A stretch of 64,000 nucleotides of DNA, taken from NCBI GenBank assembly GCA_910589025.1, contig CAJURM010000016.1:1-64000 (forward strand), given 5' to 3'. Position 1 is the first letter of the stretch; the number at the start of each line of letters is the position of its first letter. This document shows positions 44,180 to 54,195 of the stretch, one piece after another. The stretch is from an uncultured Odoribacter sp. GTDB lineage: Bacteria; Bacteroidota; Bacteroidia; Bacteroidales; Marinifilaceae. Under the pieces are notes generated by a model. The model saw nothing but the letters and a program-made list of their open reading frames with translations. It was not told the origin of the DNA and ran no database searches. Made by a program: the position numbers and the translations under genes.

Positions 44180-45814
44180 GTGGAGATTATAGAAGGAAAT
44201 ATCATAGATATTCATAGCGCTCGGATTTATCCCGGTAAAATTTCTATTTCAAATGGAAAGATTCTGAAAATTGAAAAGAGTAGCAGTGTTTATTCGACTT
44301 TTATCTCTCCGGGATTGATAGATGCCCATGTCCACATCGAGAGTTCGATGCTGACTCCGTTTCATTTTGCCGATCTGATTGTTTCTAAAGGAACATTAGC
44401 CATTGTAAACGATCCCCATGAAATTGCCAATGTGATGGGAGAACGGGGTATTCGTTTTATGATAGAGAATGGACGAGAGGCAAAAGTGAAGTGTTTTTTC
44501 GGTATTCCCTCTTGTGTACCTGCTACGCCTTTTGATTCTTCGGGAGAGATTATTTCAGCAGAAGCGACCGAGCGATTGGCAGCAACAGGGGAGTTTGTCT
44601 GTTTGTCGGAAATGATGAATGTGCCGGGAGTTTTGAATGGGGATCCGGAAGTGGTGTGTAAATTGGAGATAGCAAAAAAGTATCGCTTAAAAATAGATGG
44701 ACATGCACCGTTGCTATCTGGGAGTGCGCTAAAAAAATACATTCAGGCAGATATATCGACTGACCATGAATGTTCGAATCTGGATGAAGCATTAGAGAAA
44801 ATTGCCGGTGGAATGAAAATCCTGATTCGCGAAGGCAGTGCTGCTAAAAATTACAATGCGCTAAAACCGTTGATTGCTTCTCATCCGGATGTACTGATGT
44901 TTTGTACGGACGATGCACATCCCGATGAAATCATACGAAATGGACATATCGACCAGTTGGTCCGTCTTGCTCTTCGGGATGGTTTTGATTTATTCACGGT
45001 TTTAAAAATCGCTTGCCTGAATCCGGTCAAACACTATCATTTACCTGTCGGAACGCTTCGGGAGGGTGAAAATGCAGATTTTATCAGAATTGAAAATTTG
45101 GACTCATTTGAAGTCCTGGAAGCATATAAGGACGGGAGAAAAGTGTATAAAAAGGGGGAAAATAGTATTTCTGATTCACAAGATAGCCCTGATTTTTCAG
45201 ACATGAATCAATTTGCTCAACAGAAGATAGAATTATCTGTTTTGAAAAAAAGTGCACTTCCGGAACGGAATCTCTGCATAACATTGACAGACGGAGAAAT
45301 TATTACTTCCAAATCCTTTTTTGATGCAGGACAGGAAAGTGATTTCGAATCGGATGTCAGTCGCGACATATTGAAAATAGTCTATCTTAATCGCTATTCT
45401 TCTGAAAAAAGGCCTCAAATATCCTGGATAAAAGGGATAGGATTGAAAGAAGGAGCTTTTGCTACGAGTATCGCCCACGATTCACACAATATTTTGGCTG
45501 TAGGATGTTCGGATGTTGCTATTCAGGCAGTCATAAACCGAATTATTGAGAATAAAGGAGGATTAGTCGTTAAAAATTCTTCCGGTATACATACGCTTGA
45601 TTTGCCGATTGGAGGCATTATGAGTAATAAAAATGCGGTGGAAGTGGCTGAAAAGTATGAATTTTTAATTTCGGAAGTGAGAAAATCAGGATGTAAGTTG
45701 CATGCACCCTTTATGACGCTTGCTTTCATGTCTTTAATTGTTATTCCGGAAGTGAAAATAGGAGAAAAAGGCTTGTTTGACTTTAAAACTTTTCGTTTTT
45801 TGGAAGAACAATAG
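44180..45814 (+). CDS. ade: Adenine deaminase
   Basis: A 544-aa amidohydrolase starting with GTG. Its metal motifs are DAHVHIESSM, VNDPHEIANVMG, IDGHAP and FCTDDAHPDE. The C-terminal adenine-deaminase domain carries SIAHDSHNILAVGCSD. It converts adenine to hypoxanthine in purine salvage. Neighbouring genes are unrelated. Confidence 0.95.
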   Translation: MEIIEGNIIDIHSARIYPGKISISNGKILKIEKSSSVYSTFISPGLIDAHVHIESSMLTPFHFADLIVSKGTLAIVNDPHEIANVMGERGIRFMIENGREAKVKCFFGIPSCVPATPFDSSGEIISAEATERLAATGEFVCLSEMMNVPGVLNGDPEVVCKLEIAKKYRLKIDGHAPLLSGSALKKYIQADISTDHECSNLDEALEKIAGGMKILIREGSAAKNYNALKPLIASHPDVLMFCTDDAHPDEIIRNGHIDQLVRLALRDGFDLFTVLKIACLNPVKHYHLPVGTLREGENADFIRIENLDSFEVLEAYKDGRKVYKKGENSISDSQDSPDFSDMNQFAQQKIELSVLKKSALPERNLCITLTDGEIITSKSFFDAGQESDFESDVSRDILKIVYLNRYSSEKRPQISWIKGIGLKEGAFATSIAHDSHNILAVGCSDVAIQAVINRIIENKGGLVVKNSSGIHTLDLPIGGIMSNKNAVEVAEKYEFLISEVRKSGCKLHAPFMTLAFMSLIVIPEVKIGEKGLFDFKTFRFLEEQ

Positions 45815-45884
45815 TCGACAGAGGATTGATATTCTCTGATTATGGACGGAGATAGGGTAGATATATGCTAAAAACAATGGAAAT

Positions 45885-47687
45885 ATGGCTTTATATGATG
45901 ATGAACTAAAGGAAAAAGTGCATAAACTTCCAGCCAGTCCCGGTGTATATCAGTATTTTGATGCTACGGGTAAGATTATTTATATCGGTAAGGCTAAAAA
46001 TCTCAAAAATAGGGTTCTCTCTTACTTAAATAAGGTCAATCAAACGGGAAAAACACAGGTTTTAGTCCGTAAAATCTGTGATTTGAAATACATTGTCGTC
46101 GAATCGGAGCAAGATGCCTTGCTTTTGGAGAATAATCTGATAAAAAAATACAAGCCCAAATACAATATTTTACTGAAAGATGACAAGACGTATCCCTGGA
46201 TTTGTATTGTAAAAGAGCCTTTTCCGCGTGTATTTACAACCCGGCGCATTGTGCGTGACGGGTCGGAATATTTTGGTCCTTATACTTCTGCCAGGTTTGC
46301 CAATACCCTGATGGGGCTTATTCGTTCTCTTTATAAATTGAGAACATGTCGTTTACCACTGAATACCAGGAGTATTGCCGATGGAAAATTCAAAGTATGC
46401 CTGGAGTACCACATCGGTAACTGTCAGGCTCCCTGTGTCGGCAGGATGCCGGAGGAAGAATATAATGACTTTATTTCACAGATACGGAACATCCTGAAAG
46501 GCAATATTTCCTCTGTGATTGTCCATTTGCAGCGAAAAATGGAGGAGTTTGCAAGCGGATTGCAGTTTGAAAAGGCACACGAAGTCAAAACAGCTATTGA
46601 AGAATTGCGGACATATCAGTCGAAATCGACAATTGTAAACCCCGGATTAAGCGATATTGATGTGTTTTCTTACATAGAGGACGAGCGATATGCTTATGTA
46701 AACTATTTACGCATTATACATGGCGCTGTGAATCAGGTACATACGATTGAGATTGAAAAAAAGGTGGAGGAAGAAAAGGAGGAAATCCTGGCTTTTGCCA
46801 TTTACGAAATCCGACAGATGATGAAGAGTGCCTCTAAAGAGGTGATTGTTCCGTTTTATCCTGATGTTAAATTAATTGATATTCAATACATTATACCAAA
46901 AATCGGTGATAAAAAACAATTGTTGGAGCTTTCGGAAAGAAATGTGGCCTACTTTAAACTTGATAAAGATCGGCAAAGAACCTTGAAAAAAGAGGATTCT
47001 AAGTTTTCTATTCTGAAAACGATAAAAACGGAATTGAAATTGCCCTCGTTGCCCCACCGGATGGAGTGTTTTGACAATTCAAATACGCAGGGGACGAATC
47101 CAGTGGCGTCATGTGTAGTATTTTTGGACGGGAAACCGGCTAAAAGGGAGTATCGAAAGTTTCACGTGAAAACAGTAGAAGGTCCGGATGATTTTGCCTC
47201 TATGGAAGAAATTATTTTGCGGCGTTACAGACGGGTATTGGAGGAAGGGCGGGAGCTGCCCGACCTGATTGTGATAGATGGTGGAAAAGGGCAGTTGCAT
47301 TCGGCTGTGAATAGTTTGAAAAAGCTGGATTTATACGGGAAAATACCGATTATCGGATTGGCGAAGCGTATGGAAGAGATTTATTATCCCGGAGATAAAG
47401 ATCCTTATCTCTTGGCTAAAAATTCGGTTTCTCTGAAAACATTGATGCATATCCGGGATGAAGCACATCGTTTCGGTATCACTTTTCACCGTCAGTTGCG
47501 GGAAAAACCGCTTACCAAAAGCGTGTTGAATGATATTAAAGGCATTGGAAAGAAAACGGAGGAGCAGCTTATCCGGCATTTTAAATCGGTTGAAAATATC
47601 CGTAAAGCCAGCCTGGCGGAATTGGCGGCGGCAATAGGGGTGTCCAAAGCGAAAATCGTTTGTGAATTTTTTAACGGAGAGTCTTAA
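45885..47687 (+). CDS. uvrC: Excinuclease ABC subunit C
   Basis: A 600-aa protein. The GIY-YIG nuclease is at the N-terminus (PGVYQYFDATGKIIYIGKAK), with the UVR motif at about 205-240. The RNase H-like endonuclease domain has CFDNSNTQGTNPVASCVVF, and the C-terminal HhH has DIKGIGKKTEEQL. It makes both incisions in nucleotide excision repair. A second parS-like sequence lies in its coding region. Confidence 0.98.
   Translation: MALYDDELKEKVHKLPASPGVYQYFDATGKIIYIGKAKNLKNRVLSYLNKVNQTGKTQVLVRKICDLKYIVVESEQDALLLENNLIKKYKPKYNILLKDDKTYPWICIVKEPFPRVFTTRRIVRDGSEYFGPYTSARFANTLMGLIRSLYKLRTCRLPLNTRSIADGKFKVCLEYHIGNCQAPCVGRMPEEEYNDFISQIRNILKGNISSVIVHLQRKMEEFASGLQFEKAHEVKTAIEELRTYQSKSTIVNPGLSDIDVFSYIEDERYAYVNYLRIIHGAVNQVHTIEIEKKVEEEKEEILAFAIYEIRQMMKSASKEVIVPFYPDVKLIDIQYIIPKIGDKKQLLELSERNVAYFKLDKDRQRTLKKEDSKFSILKTIKTELKLPSLPHRMECFDNSNTQGTNPVASCVVFLDGKPAKREYRKFHVKTVEGPDDFASMEEIILRRYRRVLEEGRELPDLIVIDGGKGQLHSAVNSLKKLDLYGKIPIIGLAKRMEEIYYPGDKDPYLLAKNSVSLKTLMHIRDEAHRFGITFHRQLREKPLTKSVLNDIKGIGKKTEEQLIRHFKSVENIRKASLAELAAAIGVSKAKIVCEFFNGES
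47159..47173 (+). promoter_or_regulatory. Second, weaker parS-like sequence inside uvrC
   Basis: GTTTCACGTGAAAAC contains the perfect palindrome TTTCACGTGAAA and departs from the 14-bp parS core only at its last base. It encodes a moderately conserved RKFHVKTV segment, so chance is possible. Confidence 0.35.
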
Positions 47688-47691
47688 AAAA

Positions 47692-47773
47692 AGCGGTTCA
47701 ATGCCGTTGGTAGGGCAAGAACCGCTGAGGAATCTTCCTGCAAGTTACTTGATAGAGAACTTGCAGGAAGATT
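47692..47773. terminator. Twin hairpins between convergent genes
   Basis: First, AGCGGTTC pairs with GAACCGCT (47692-47726). Second, AATCTTCCTGCAAGTT (47731-47746) pairs perfectly with AACTTGCAGGAAGATT (47758-47773), a 16-bp stem. It probably ends uvrC and the converging DUF3857 gene. Confidence 0.75.
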
Positions 47774-47817
47774 ATTTCTGATTATCATAGCTGAAAAATA
47801 GCACTTTTTAGTTGATT

Positions 47818-49611
47818 TTATTTTATATGCTTGATAATCAATGTGTTTGCGATTTTATCCTGCCATGTGTCCAGGATTTCCCGGAAGTGTTTATATTCTT
47901 TGGGGGTAATTACGACCGCAGGAAGGGCGATTTCCCGGTGAACATGTATTCTATCGTCTTGTTGGGTGATTTTGACGGAAACAGCTCCGTAGCGGTGTTT
48001 TTTACGGATTTCCCGGCATTTGTTTTTTAATGTAAGGCCGGGGGCCAATCGAATAGTGTAGTCATAACTTTCCCGGATGGGATAAGGTATTTCCAGTTTT
48101 TCTTTCCGATTAGCGGTTAAGGGATGGATTTTCCAGGAATGAACGCCTGTTGCGACTTCCGGCAGGGAATAAAGCAGATAATCCTGATTTATGACCGGTG
48201 TAAATCGACTTTCGACGCTTAAATTGTTTTCAAAAGGGGTGACTTTGTTGTAGCGGATATTTATGGAATCGCCGGGAATAGCGATGGCTTCTTTTATTTT
48301 TTCCTGGTAAAGTTTGTTGGGTCTGATGGGTACTAATCCGCCTGCCAAAGAGATATTTCCGCTCAGTTTGCCTTCCGTAGGGCTGATGTTTAAATTCAGC
48401 CGGCAGTTGATATTGCCTGAGGAAGGAAGAACAGTTAAAGGTTTGATTTCGGAAGCCGACAGGAGGTAAATCTGATCCCGTTTGCCCCGGAGTTCCGGAG
48501 AGAGGATGTCATGGCCGTCGGCAGTGAAAAACAAGGGGATGCCTTCGGATAAGGTATATACTAAAAGTTGTTGAATGGGTTGCAGGCCTCCGATGGTTTC
48601 TTCTCCCTCTGATCCGGGATAGACAACGGCTACTGATGCGGGGATTCCGACGGATTGAAGCATGGTGATAAAAAGATTGATTTTTTCAGCCTGTGTGCCG
48701 TAAGCCTGGTTAAAAACTTCTTCGGGTGTGCGTATTTTCCGGTTGAGGTATTCTGAGGGAATATCCAATGTGGAAATCTGCCGGGCGATATAATCTTTGA
48801 TGGTAAATGTCCTGTCTAAATTGTTTTCACAGTTTTGGGTTAATTCTTTGGTAAAACGGGTGATTTCTTCATGCTTGCCAAAATGGAGGTTAGCCCGGAG
48901 TGCTTCCAGTGAAGATTTCCTTGAAGTATAGGTACTTGCTACAAAATGAGGAATATCCGTTTTATTTTTTATCCGGAAGGATTCGTGTGTGCGTGGCTGT
49001 AAGTTCCTGAATGTCCAGGCATAGTGTTTCCCGTGTGTGGTTTTTGTGATTTCCGGCTTTCCTTTTAAGTTGAGTAGTTTGTATTGAAATTCTTGATTGT
49101 GAGGGACATTTATAATTATCCGATACTCCTGGACAGGGGTTTCTTCCTGGAGAATTTCATCTATATCCAAATGTCTGATTCCCTCTGACAAGAGTGTGTA
49201 ATTCAAATGGATACATGCCCCTGGCTCTAATCCGGTGTGAGTAACGACCATTTCTTTCAGGTGGTTGTATGCCGGAGCATTTGCGGCAAACGAAGGAAGG
49301 ACTTCATTCAGAGCGTTCTGCGGAATGTGTAGCGTGTCGCCATTAGCCAGGCGGGTGAATGCAGAATTGATTTTTAATTTTTGAAAATCAGGATTATACA
49401 CGATGAATGTTTCTCCGTACAGATTATTTAATGCCATAAGAGAGTTGATTTCCAATTCTTTGTAATAATTTACCGTTAGCTTATTGTCGGGAGAAAGGGT
49501 AAATTCTTTTCTGATTTTTCTGAAATGGGCTTCTGTTGTGGCAGAAACAGTTTCGGTAAATAGGATTAAACCGATGAAAATGAATCCAGTATATAGAAAT
49601 AGTTTATTCAT
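47818..49611 (-). CDS. DUF3857-type protein with degenerate transglutaminase fold
   Basis: A 597-aa secreted protein (signal FIFIGLILFTETVSA). The N-terminal half fits DUF3857, and about 290-380 fits a transglutaminase-like domain. The catalytic Cys region reads AYGTQAEKINLFITML, with no Cys. It lies 19 bp downstream of a longer paralogue whose Cys, His and Asp are intact. It is therefore probably a non-catalytic partner. Confidence 0.8.
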   Translation of the reverse strand: MNKLFLYTGFIFIGLILFTETVSATTEAHFRKIRKEFTLSPDNKLTVNYYKELEINSLMALNNLYGETFIVYNPDFQKLKINSAFTRLANGDTLHIPQNALNEVLPSFAANAPAYNHLKEMVVTHTGLEPGACIHLNYTLLSEGIRHLDIDEILQEETPVQEYRIIINVPHNQEFQYKLLNLKGKPEITKTTHGKHYAWTFRNLQPRTHESFRIKNKTDIPHFVASTYTSRKSSLEALRANLHFGKHEEITRFTKELTQNCENNLDRTFTIKDYIARQISTLDIPSEYLNRKIRTPEEVFNQAYGTQAEKINLFITMLQSVGIPASVAVVYPGSEGEETIGGLQPIQQLLVYTLSEGIPLFFTADGHDILSPELRGKRDQIYLLSASEIKPLTVLPSSGNINCRLNLNISPTEGKLSGNISLAGGLVPIRPNKLYQEKIKEAIAIPGDSINIRYNKVTPFENNLSVESRFTPVINQDYLLYSLPEVATGVHSWKIHPLTANRKEKLEIPYPIRESYDYTIRLAPGLTLKNKCREIRKKHRYGAVSVKITQQDDRIHVHREIALPAVVITPKEYKHFREILDTWQDKIANTLIIKHIK

Positions 49612-49630
49612 TTTGATTTGTTTTTAAGAA

Positions 49631-51589
49631 TTAATCGTGTTCCAGTATAAGGGCTTGTTCGCCGTAGGATTTGTGAGTGTTGACAGCTTCCCGGAAAGAG
49701 TTCCAGTCGTCTGCGTCATACACTCGTTTTTTCAGGACGAGCTTGTGGCTGAGATGCAGGGAATTTCCCTTTTGGCTCAATTGGCCGTAAAAATCGGCGG
49801 CCTTGCCTTCAATACGCTCTTCGCGTCCGGCTTGTTTCATTTTGTAGCCTTGAGGCAGTTGGACTGTTTCGTCGAGTACGATCAGTCGGGAGCAGGCGTC
49901 TTTGAAACCGTATTGCCGTTTGGCCAGGGAAGTGTTGATGCGGAGATAAGAGCGAACCCGATTGAATAAATTGTTGAGCGCCATCGGTTTGAATACTAAT
50001 ACGTTTTCACCGCTCAGGGCGTAATCCGGAATGACGAATTTCATTTTAATGTGCAGGGGAGCAAGCAGGTAATTTCTTGGATTTTTTCCGTAGTCCACGT
50101 CAAGCATCCTGGCTTGGGGAGATACGTTCAGCAGTTCTTTTTCCATAGCATTGGTCCAGTCCCGTTCGTAACCGTCCGTAAAGATTCGCCGGATATTTCC
50201 GTCTGATTGTCCTTCGGCTTCGAGGGTTAGTTCACCTTTGAGTGTTCCTTTTTCATCCAAAGAGGATGAGATACGGAGTTTTACATAGTGATTTTCGGGT
50301 GGAGAGAGGGGGGTAATCAATAAATCGGATCCTTCCGGTAAACCGGGCAGGTAATTTTGTTGTTGTTCCGCACTTGACCAAAGTTCGCGGATGAAGGGCA
50401 CCCAGGTGGGGTCGAGCGGCATATAAGTCCCGTCAGATAGTTTCACTACGGCTACACTGTGGTTAAAATGGTCGGCAGGGATGGCTTCCACTCTGGAGCC
50501 GGCCATTGTCATTGCCGGGAAAGCTTCAAAACCAGCCATCCGGAGCATGGAAATCAACAGGGCTGCTTTGTCTTTGCATACTCCGCAGCGGTCGGTAAAG
50601 TTCATGTGGGTGTTATGCAGCGTATAACCTTCTCCTTTGCCCATCGAAATTCCTGAATAACGCATATTGTCGGCAACCCAGTGGGTCAATACCGCTATTT
50701 TTTCCATTTCATCATCGACATTTTTCAGAAGTTCATTCACTTTTGCCTGTGCTTCCGGTGTGGGAGAAAAGCTGCCGTAGTCTTCGTTTACTTTATGAAA
50801 CCAGCGGGACTTGGCTTTCCAGTCGGGGGTGGTGGACATCATGAGTTTGGGGGCTACGTCATATAAATCAACCATATTCGGCTCTTTTTCAAAAGGCAGC
50901 ATGTGGTTGACCGTAAAAGTGTAGAGCCGGTGATTTTCTGTGGTGCGGGTGGATGTGAGACATTCCCTTTGGTAGAATTGATATTGCAGTTCTTTGGTTT
51001 TGGGCAAAGCGAGCTGGTAGACTTTTTTGACTACCGGGCGGGAGTCCCAGAAAGGAATGATGTCATAAAACTGGCCTTTCATGGGGGGAACGAAGCGTTC
51101 GTCTTCTTCCTGGGTTGCCAGTAGGGCGTAAGTAAATCCTTTTTTTGTGATTTCATAATCAATGGTATCGCCGGGTTGCAGGCGTCCCGGTTCAATCATA
51201 ATCTGCCGGGCACCCCAATATATAGCTCTGGCGGGTGCGGCATAATCGCACGCTGTTTTGGGGCTGATGATGCGGGTTTTTCCGTTGGCTTGCCGGATTT
51301 TTACTGATTTGAATTCGGCAAAAGCAGTGAGTGGGTCATAATCGTAGGTGATGGTTCGGTAGCTGAGGGCTGCTGACGGTTTCTGTACTTTGATAATCCG
51401 GTGGATGTGGAATGTTCCCGCTCCGGTTTCACTGACTTGTACGTGTGTGCTGTCCAGAAGATGGACGGCATCGTATTGCATGATTTTTTCGGAGAAGACC
51501 AGAGCATCCTGGTTTTCTCCCCGGCTCTCTCCTGCAAGAAGGGAAAAGCCGGCAAGTGTCAAAAGGGAAAATAATTCTGTTTTTTTCAT
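49631..51589 (-). CDS. DUF3857 / transglutaminase-domain protein
   Basis: A 652-aa secreted protein starting at ATG 51589, with a signal peptide (SLLTLAGFSLLAGESRG). A DUF3857 domain is followed by a transglutaminase-like domain with RCGVCKDKAALLISMLR (Cys), DHFNHSVAVV (His) and PLDPTW (Asp), so the triad is intact. The C-terminal domain is beta-rich. Substrates are unknown. It is paired with the inactive-looking paralogue downstream. Confidence 0.87.
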   Translation of the reverse strand: MKKTELFSLLTLAGFSLLAGESRGENQDALVFSEKIMQYDAVHLLDSTHVQVSETGAGTFHIHRIIKVQKPSAALSYRTITYDYDPLTAFAEFKSVKIRQANGKTRIISPKTACDYAAPARAIYWGARQIMIEPGRLQPGDTIDYEITKKGFTYALLATQEEDERFVPPMKGQFYDIIPFWDSRPVVKKVYQLALPKTKELQYQFYQRECLTSTRTTENHRLYTFTVNHMLPFEKEPNMVDLYDVAPKLMMSTTPDWKAKSRWFHKVNEDYGSFSPTPEAQAKVNELLKNVDDEMEKIAVLTHWVADNMRYSGISMGKGEGYTLHNTHMNFTDRCGVCKDKAALLISMLRMAGFEAFPAMTMAGSRVEAIPADHFNHSVAVVKLSDGTYMPLDPTWVPFIRELWSSAEQQQNYLPGLPEGSDLLITPLSPPENHYVKLRISSSLDEKGTLKGELTLEAEGQSDGNIRRIFTDGYERDWTNAMEKELLNVSPQARMLDVDYGKNPRNYLLAPLHIKMKFVIPDYALSGENVLVFKPMALNNLFNRVRSYLRINTSLAKRQYGFKDACSRLIVLDETVQLPQGYKMKQAGREERIEGKAADFYGQLSQKGNSLHLSHKLVLKKRVYDADDWNSFREAVNTHKSYGEQALILEHD

Positions 51590-51664
51590 TATAATATGGA
51601 TTTCATTGCTTACGAAATTGATAAATCGGCGGAAGAAATGCAATAGTTTGCAGAAAATTATAAA

Positions 51665-51703
51665 TAAAAAACCGGAAGTTGGGGAGAATCCTCCGCTTCC
51701 GGT
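51665..51703 (-). terminator. Terminator of the S41 protease gene
   Basis: ACCGGAAG (51671-51678) pairs with CTTCCGGT (51696-51703). Six T follow on the minus strand. Confidence 0.85.
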
Positions 51704-51727
51704 TAAAATTTTGCCGTTGTCGGGCGA

Positions 51728-53374
51728 TTATTTCAGCAGTCGGGCAAATTCGTCTTTGTTGGCCAGGATTCCGACTGCTTTTTCCACTTCTTTGTCGTGC
51801 AGGACTTTGTATGCCATGACTCCTTCGGCATAGTAGTAACGCTGCATGAATTGTTCTGCTAAAAAGGAGGCAATTTGCTCTCTGAACAGGTCCATATCCC
51901 GATCGATGGAGTGGGCAAAGTCTTTTTTCAGTTGTTCAAGCCGGGGTTTGACTTGTTCGTAATATTTTTCATCTTTGGCTGTCTTCTCCAGATTTGTCAG
52001 GAGGCGCTGGGATTCTGTTTCATAAGTGAATTTTTTCTCTTTCAGCCAGTTCTTGAATTGGTTGTAGATGTCGTCTGTGATTTTAAAATCCTTGATTTCA
52101 GCGGTTTGCGGATTCTTTAAGGCGTATGAATTGACGAAATCAAAGCATAAGTCACGCAGAATCAGTTCCTGGGTGATGCGGGAGAGCTCTTCCGTTTCAA
52201 TTTTGATGTCGGGAGTAATTCCTCCTCCATCATATACTTTCCGTCCGGCTTCCGTTGTGTACTCCGTAATCAGGGAGTCCGGTACTTTTCCCACACTGCC
52301 GTCCGGATTCCGGTGGGAATAGTCCAGTGCCTGGATACAACGTCCGCTGGGGATATAATATTTTGCCGTAGTGACCTTCATTTTGGTGTTATAGGGCAAA
52401 TCACGGATGGTTTGCACCAATCCTTTGCCAAACGAGCGTTCGCCGATTAAAACGGCTCTATCGTAATCCTGGAGCGTTCCCGCTACGATTTCTGATGCGG
52501 AAGCGGACCCCCGGTCAATCAGCACGACCAAAGGTATCTCCGGCAGAATCGGGTTTCTGGAGGTTTTGTATTCCTTGTCCCATTGTTTTACTTTTCCCCG
52601 GGTATCTACCACTTTTTTATCTTTGGGGAGGAAGAAGTTGCAGATTTCGACCGCTTGTTCGAGCAGACCGCCGGTGTTGCCCCGCAAATCGAGTATAAGG
52701 GAGGTGGCACCCTGGTTTTTCAATTCCAGGGCAGCTTTGCGGACTTCGGCAGCCGATTTGTCCGTGAAACTGTTTAAATAGATGTAACCGGTATGGTTTT
52801 GTGCCATGCCGTAGTAGGGTACGCTCGGTAGCTGTATTTTTTCGCGAATGGCTTTTTTGTCGATGCTTTTTTCTTCTCCTTCCCGTTGTACGCGAACGGT
52901 AATTTCTTTGCCCGGCTGGCCTTTCAGCATTTCACTGACGTCGTCCGTACTTTTGCCTTTTATAGAGTTGCCGTCAATGGAAAGTATGATATCGCCCGGT
53001 AGCAGGCCTGCTTTGTCGGCAGGAAAGCCTTTGTAGGGTTCACGGATAATCACGTGGTCGCCTTTTTTGCTGATGACGGCCCCGATTCCGGCATATTCTC
53101 CCGTCGTCATGAGTTTGACATCTTCCATATTGGCTTCAGGATAAAAAACGGTGTAAGGGTCAAGCGATTTGAGCATGGCATTGACGCTTGTTGTCACCAG
53201 GTCTCCGGGATCGACTTCGTCTACATAAAACAGGTTGGCTTCCCGGAAGAGGGAGGCATAAATGTTCAATTGTTTGCTGATTTCGAAGTTCCGGTCATCG
53301 CTTTTCAGGGAAAGGGCTCCCAGAGCTAAAATGAGGATGCCGGCAGTTAAGAATAAAAAATTTCTTGTTTTCAT
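51728..53374 (-). CDS. S41 carboxy-terminal processing protease
   Basis: A 548-aa protein. It has an N-terminal membrane anchor or signal (FLFLTAGILILALGAL), a PDZ domain (GIGAVISKKGDHVIIREPYKG and on), and the S41 domain with catalytic Ser in DRGSASASEIVAGTL and Lys in GERSFGKGLVQ. A C-terminal helical region of about 120 residues follows. It is a periplasmic tail-specific protease. Confidence 0.93.
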   Translation of the reverse strand: MKTRNFLFLTAGILILALGALSLKSDDRNFEISKQLNIYASLFREANLFYVDEVDPGDLVTTSVNAMLKSLDPYTVFYPEANMEDVKLMTTGEYAGIGAVISKKGDHVIIREPYKGFPADKAGLLPGDIILSIDGNSIKGKSTDDVSEMLKGQPGKEITVRVQREGEEKSIDKKAIREKIQLPSVPYYGMAQNHTGYIYLNSFTDKSAAEVRKAALELKNQGATSLILDLRGNTGGLLEQAVEICNFFLPKDKKVVDTRGKVKQWDKEYKTSRNPILPEIPLVVLIDRGSASASEIVAGTLQDYDRAVLIGERSFGKGLVQTIRDLPYNTKMKVTTAKYYIPSGRCIQALDYSHRNPDGSVGKVPDSLITEYTTEAGRKVYDGGGITPDIKIETEELSRITQELILRDLCFDFVNSYALKNPQTAEIKDFKITDDIYNQFKNWLKEKKFTYETESQRLLTNLEKTAKDEKYYEQVKPRLEQLKKDFAHSIDRDMDLFREQIASFLAEQFMQRYYYAEGVMAYKVLHDKEVEKAVGILANKDEFARLLK

Positions 53375-53532
53375 TATTGTATTGCGTGTTACAAAGTTAC
53401 AGACAAAACAGGGGCGGCCCTGTTAGTTAATTTAGCGAAAGTACGTTTTTTCGGTGAAAGTTAAAAATGATAGTCCGGATAATGATTCCGATTTAGAATT
53501 TTATATTTTTCTTTTTCTCTTTTTAAAAGAGG

Positions 53533-53802
53533 CTAAGGAACTGGATCGTAGCCGTTTCCTCCCCAGGGATGGCAGGACAGGATTCTTTTCAGGGCGAGCC
53601 ATGAGCCTTTGAACGGGCCGTATTTCCGGAGGGCTTGCAGCGCATATTCAGAGCAGGTTGGTGTGTAGCGGCAACAGGAGGGTTTAAGCGGAGAAATGCA
53701 GTACTGATAAAACTTTATGGGTAGCATAAGAATGGCTGCAAGGCCGCGTTTCAGCCAGGAAACCAAGGATTTCCTTTTGTTGCATTTCTGAGGTTCAGTC
53801 AT
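53533..53802 (-). CDS. yidD: Membrane protein insertion efficiency factor YidD
   Basis: An 89-aa protein with the invariant segment FYQYCISPLKPSCCRYTPTC and the ending CHPWGGNGYDPVP. It aids YidC-dependent insertion. Its start overlaps the end of rnpA by 8 bp, the usual arrangement. Confidence 0.96.
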   Translation of the reverse strand: MTEPQKCNKRKSLVSWLKRGLAAILMLPIKFYQYCISPLKPSCCRYTPTCSEYALQALRKYGPFKGSWLALKRILSCHPWGGNGYDPVP

Positions 53803-54187
53803 GGAGCGGGAGATTGTTGAAATGCTGTGCCATTTTAGTCAATGCTGTTTGCAGGGCTTTTTCGACTTTGGAGAAGGGGACTATCCGGTTATCAAGGTAG
53901 ATAAACAGGATGTCAATTGTCTGTTCAGGGGATACCGCATTGTAAAGTATACTTTTGTTGCAGCGGAAAGCTTCGCGTGTGAGGCGTTTCAGACGGTTCC
54001 GGTGAACGGCACGTTTGAATTTCTTTTTACTGACACTGATGGCTATCCGGGCAGGATAATCTCCTTTGCGTGAGGATTCTTTAGCCACCATCCGGAAAGG
54101 ATATTGAACAAAACTGAAACTTGAAGTGAGCAATTCTTCAAACAGATTTTTGTTTGTGAGCCGTTCGGATTTGTGCAGGGTATTCAT
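53795..54187 (-). CDS. rnpA: Ribonuclease P protein component
   Basis: A 130-aa basic protein with the RNR motif HRNRLKRLTREAFR and ARIAISVSKKKFKRAV. It binds RNase P RNA for tRNA 5' maturation. rpmH is not adjacent, as is common in Bacteroidetes. A long hairpin precedes its start. Confidence 0.95.
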   Translation of the reverse strand: MNTLHKSERLTNKNLFEELLTSSFSFVQYPFRMVAKESSRKGDYPARIAISVSKKKFKRAVHRNRLKRLTREAFRCNKSILYNAVSPEQTIDILFIYLDNRIVPFSKVEKALQTALTKMAQHFNNLPLHD

Positions 54188-54195
54188 TAAAGGGG

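Noticed and set aside
51430..51450. CTGTCCAGA match in the DUF3857 gene
   Set aside because: It is a single hexamer inside coding sequence without the 52-bp partner.
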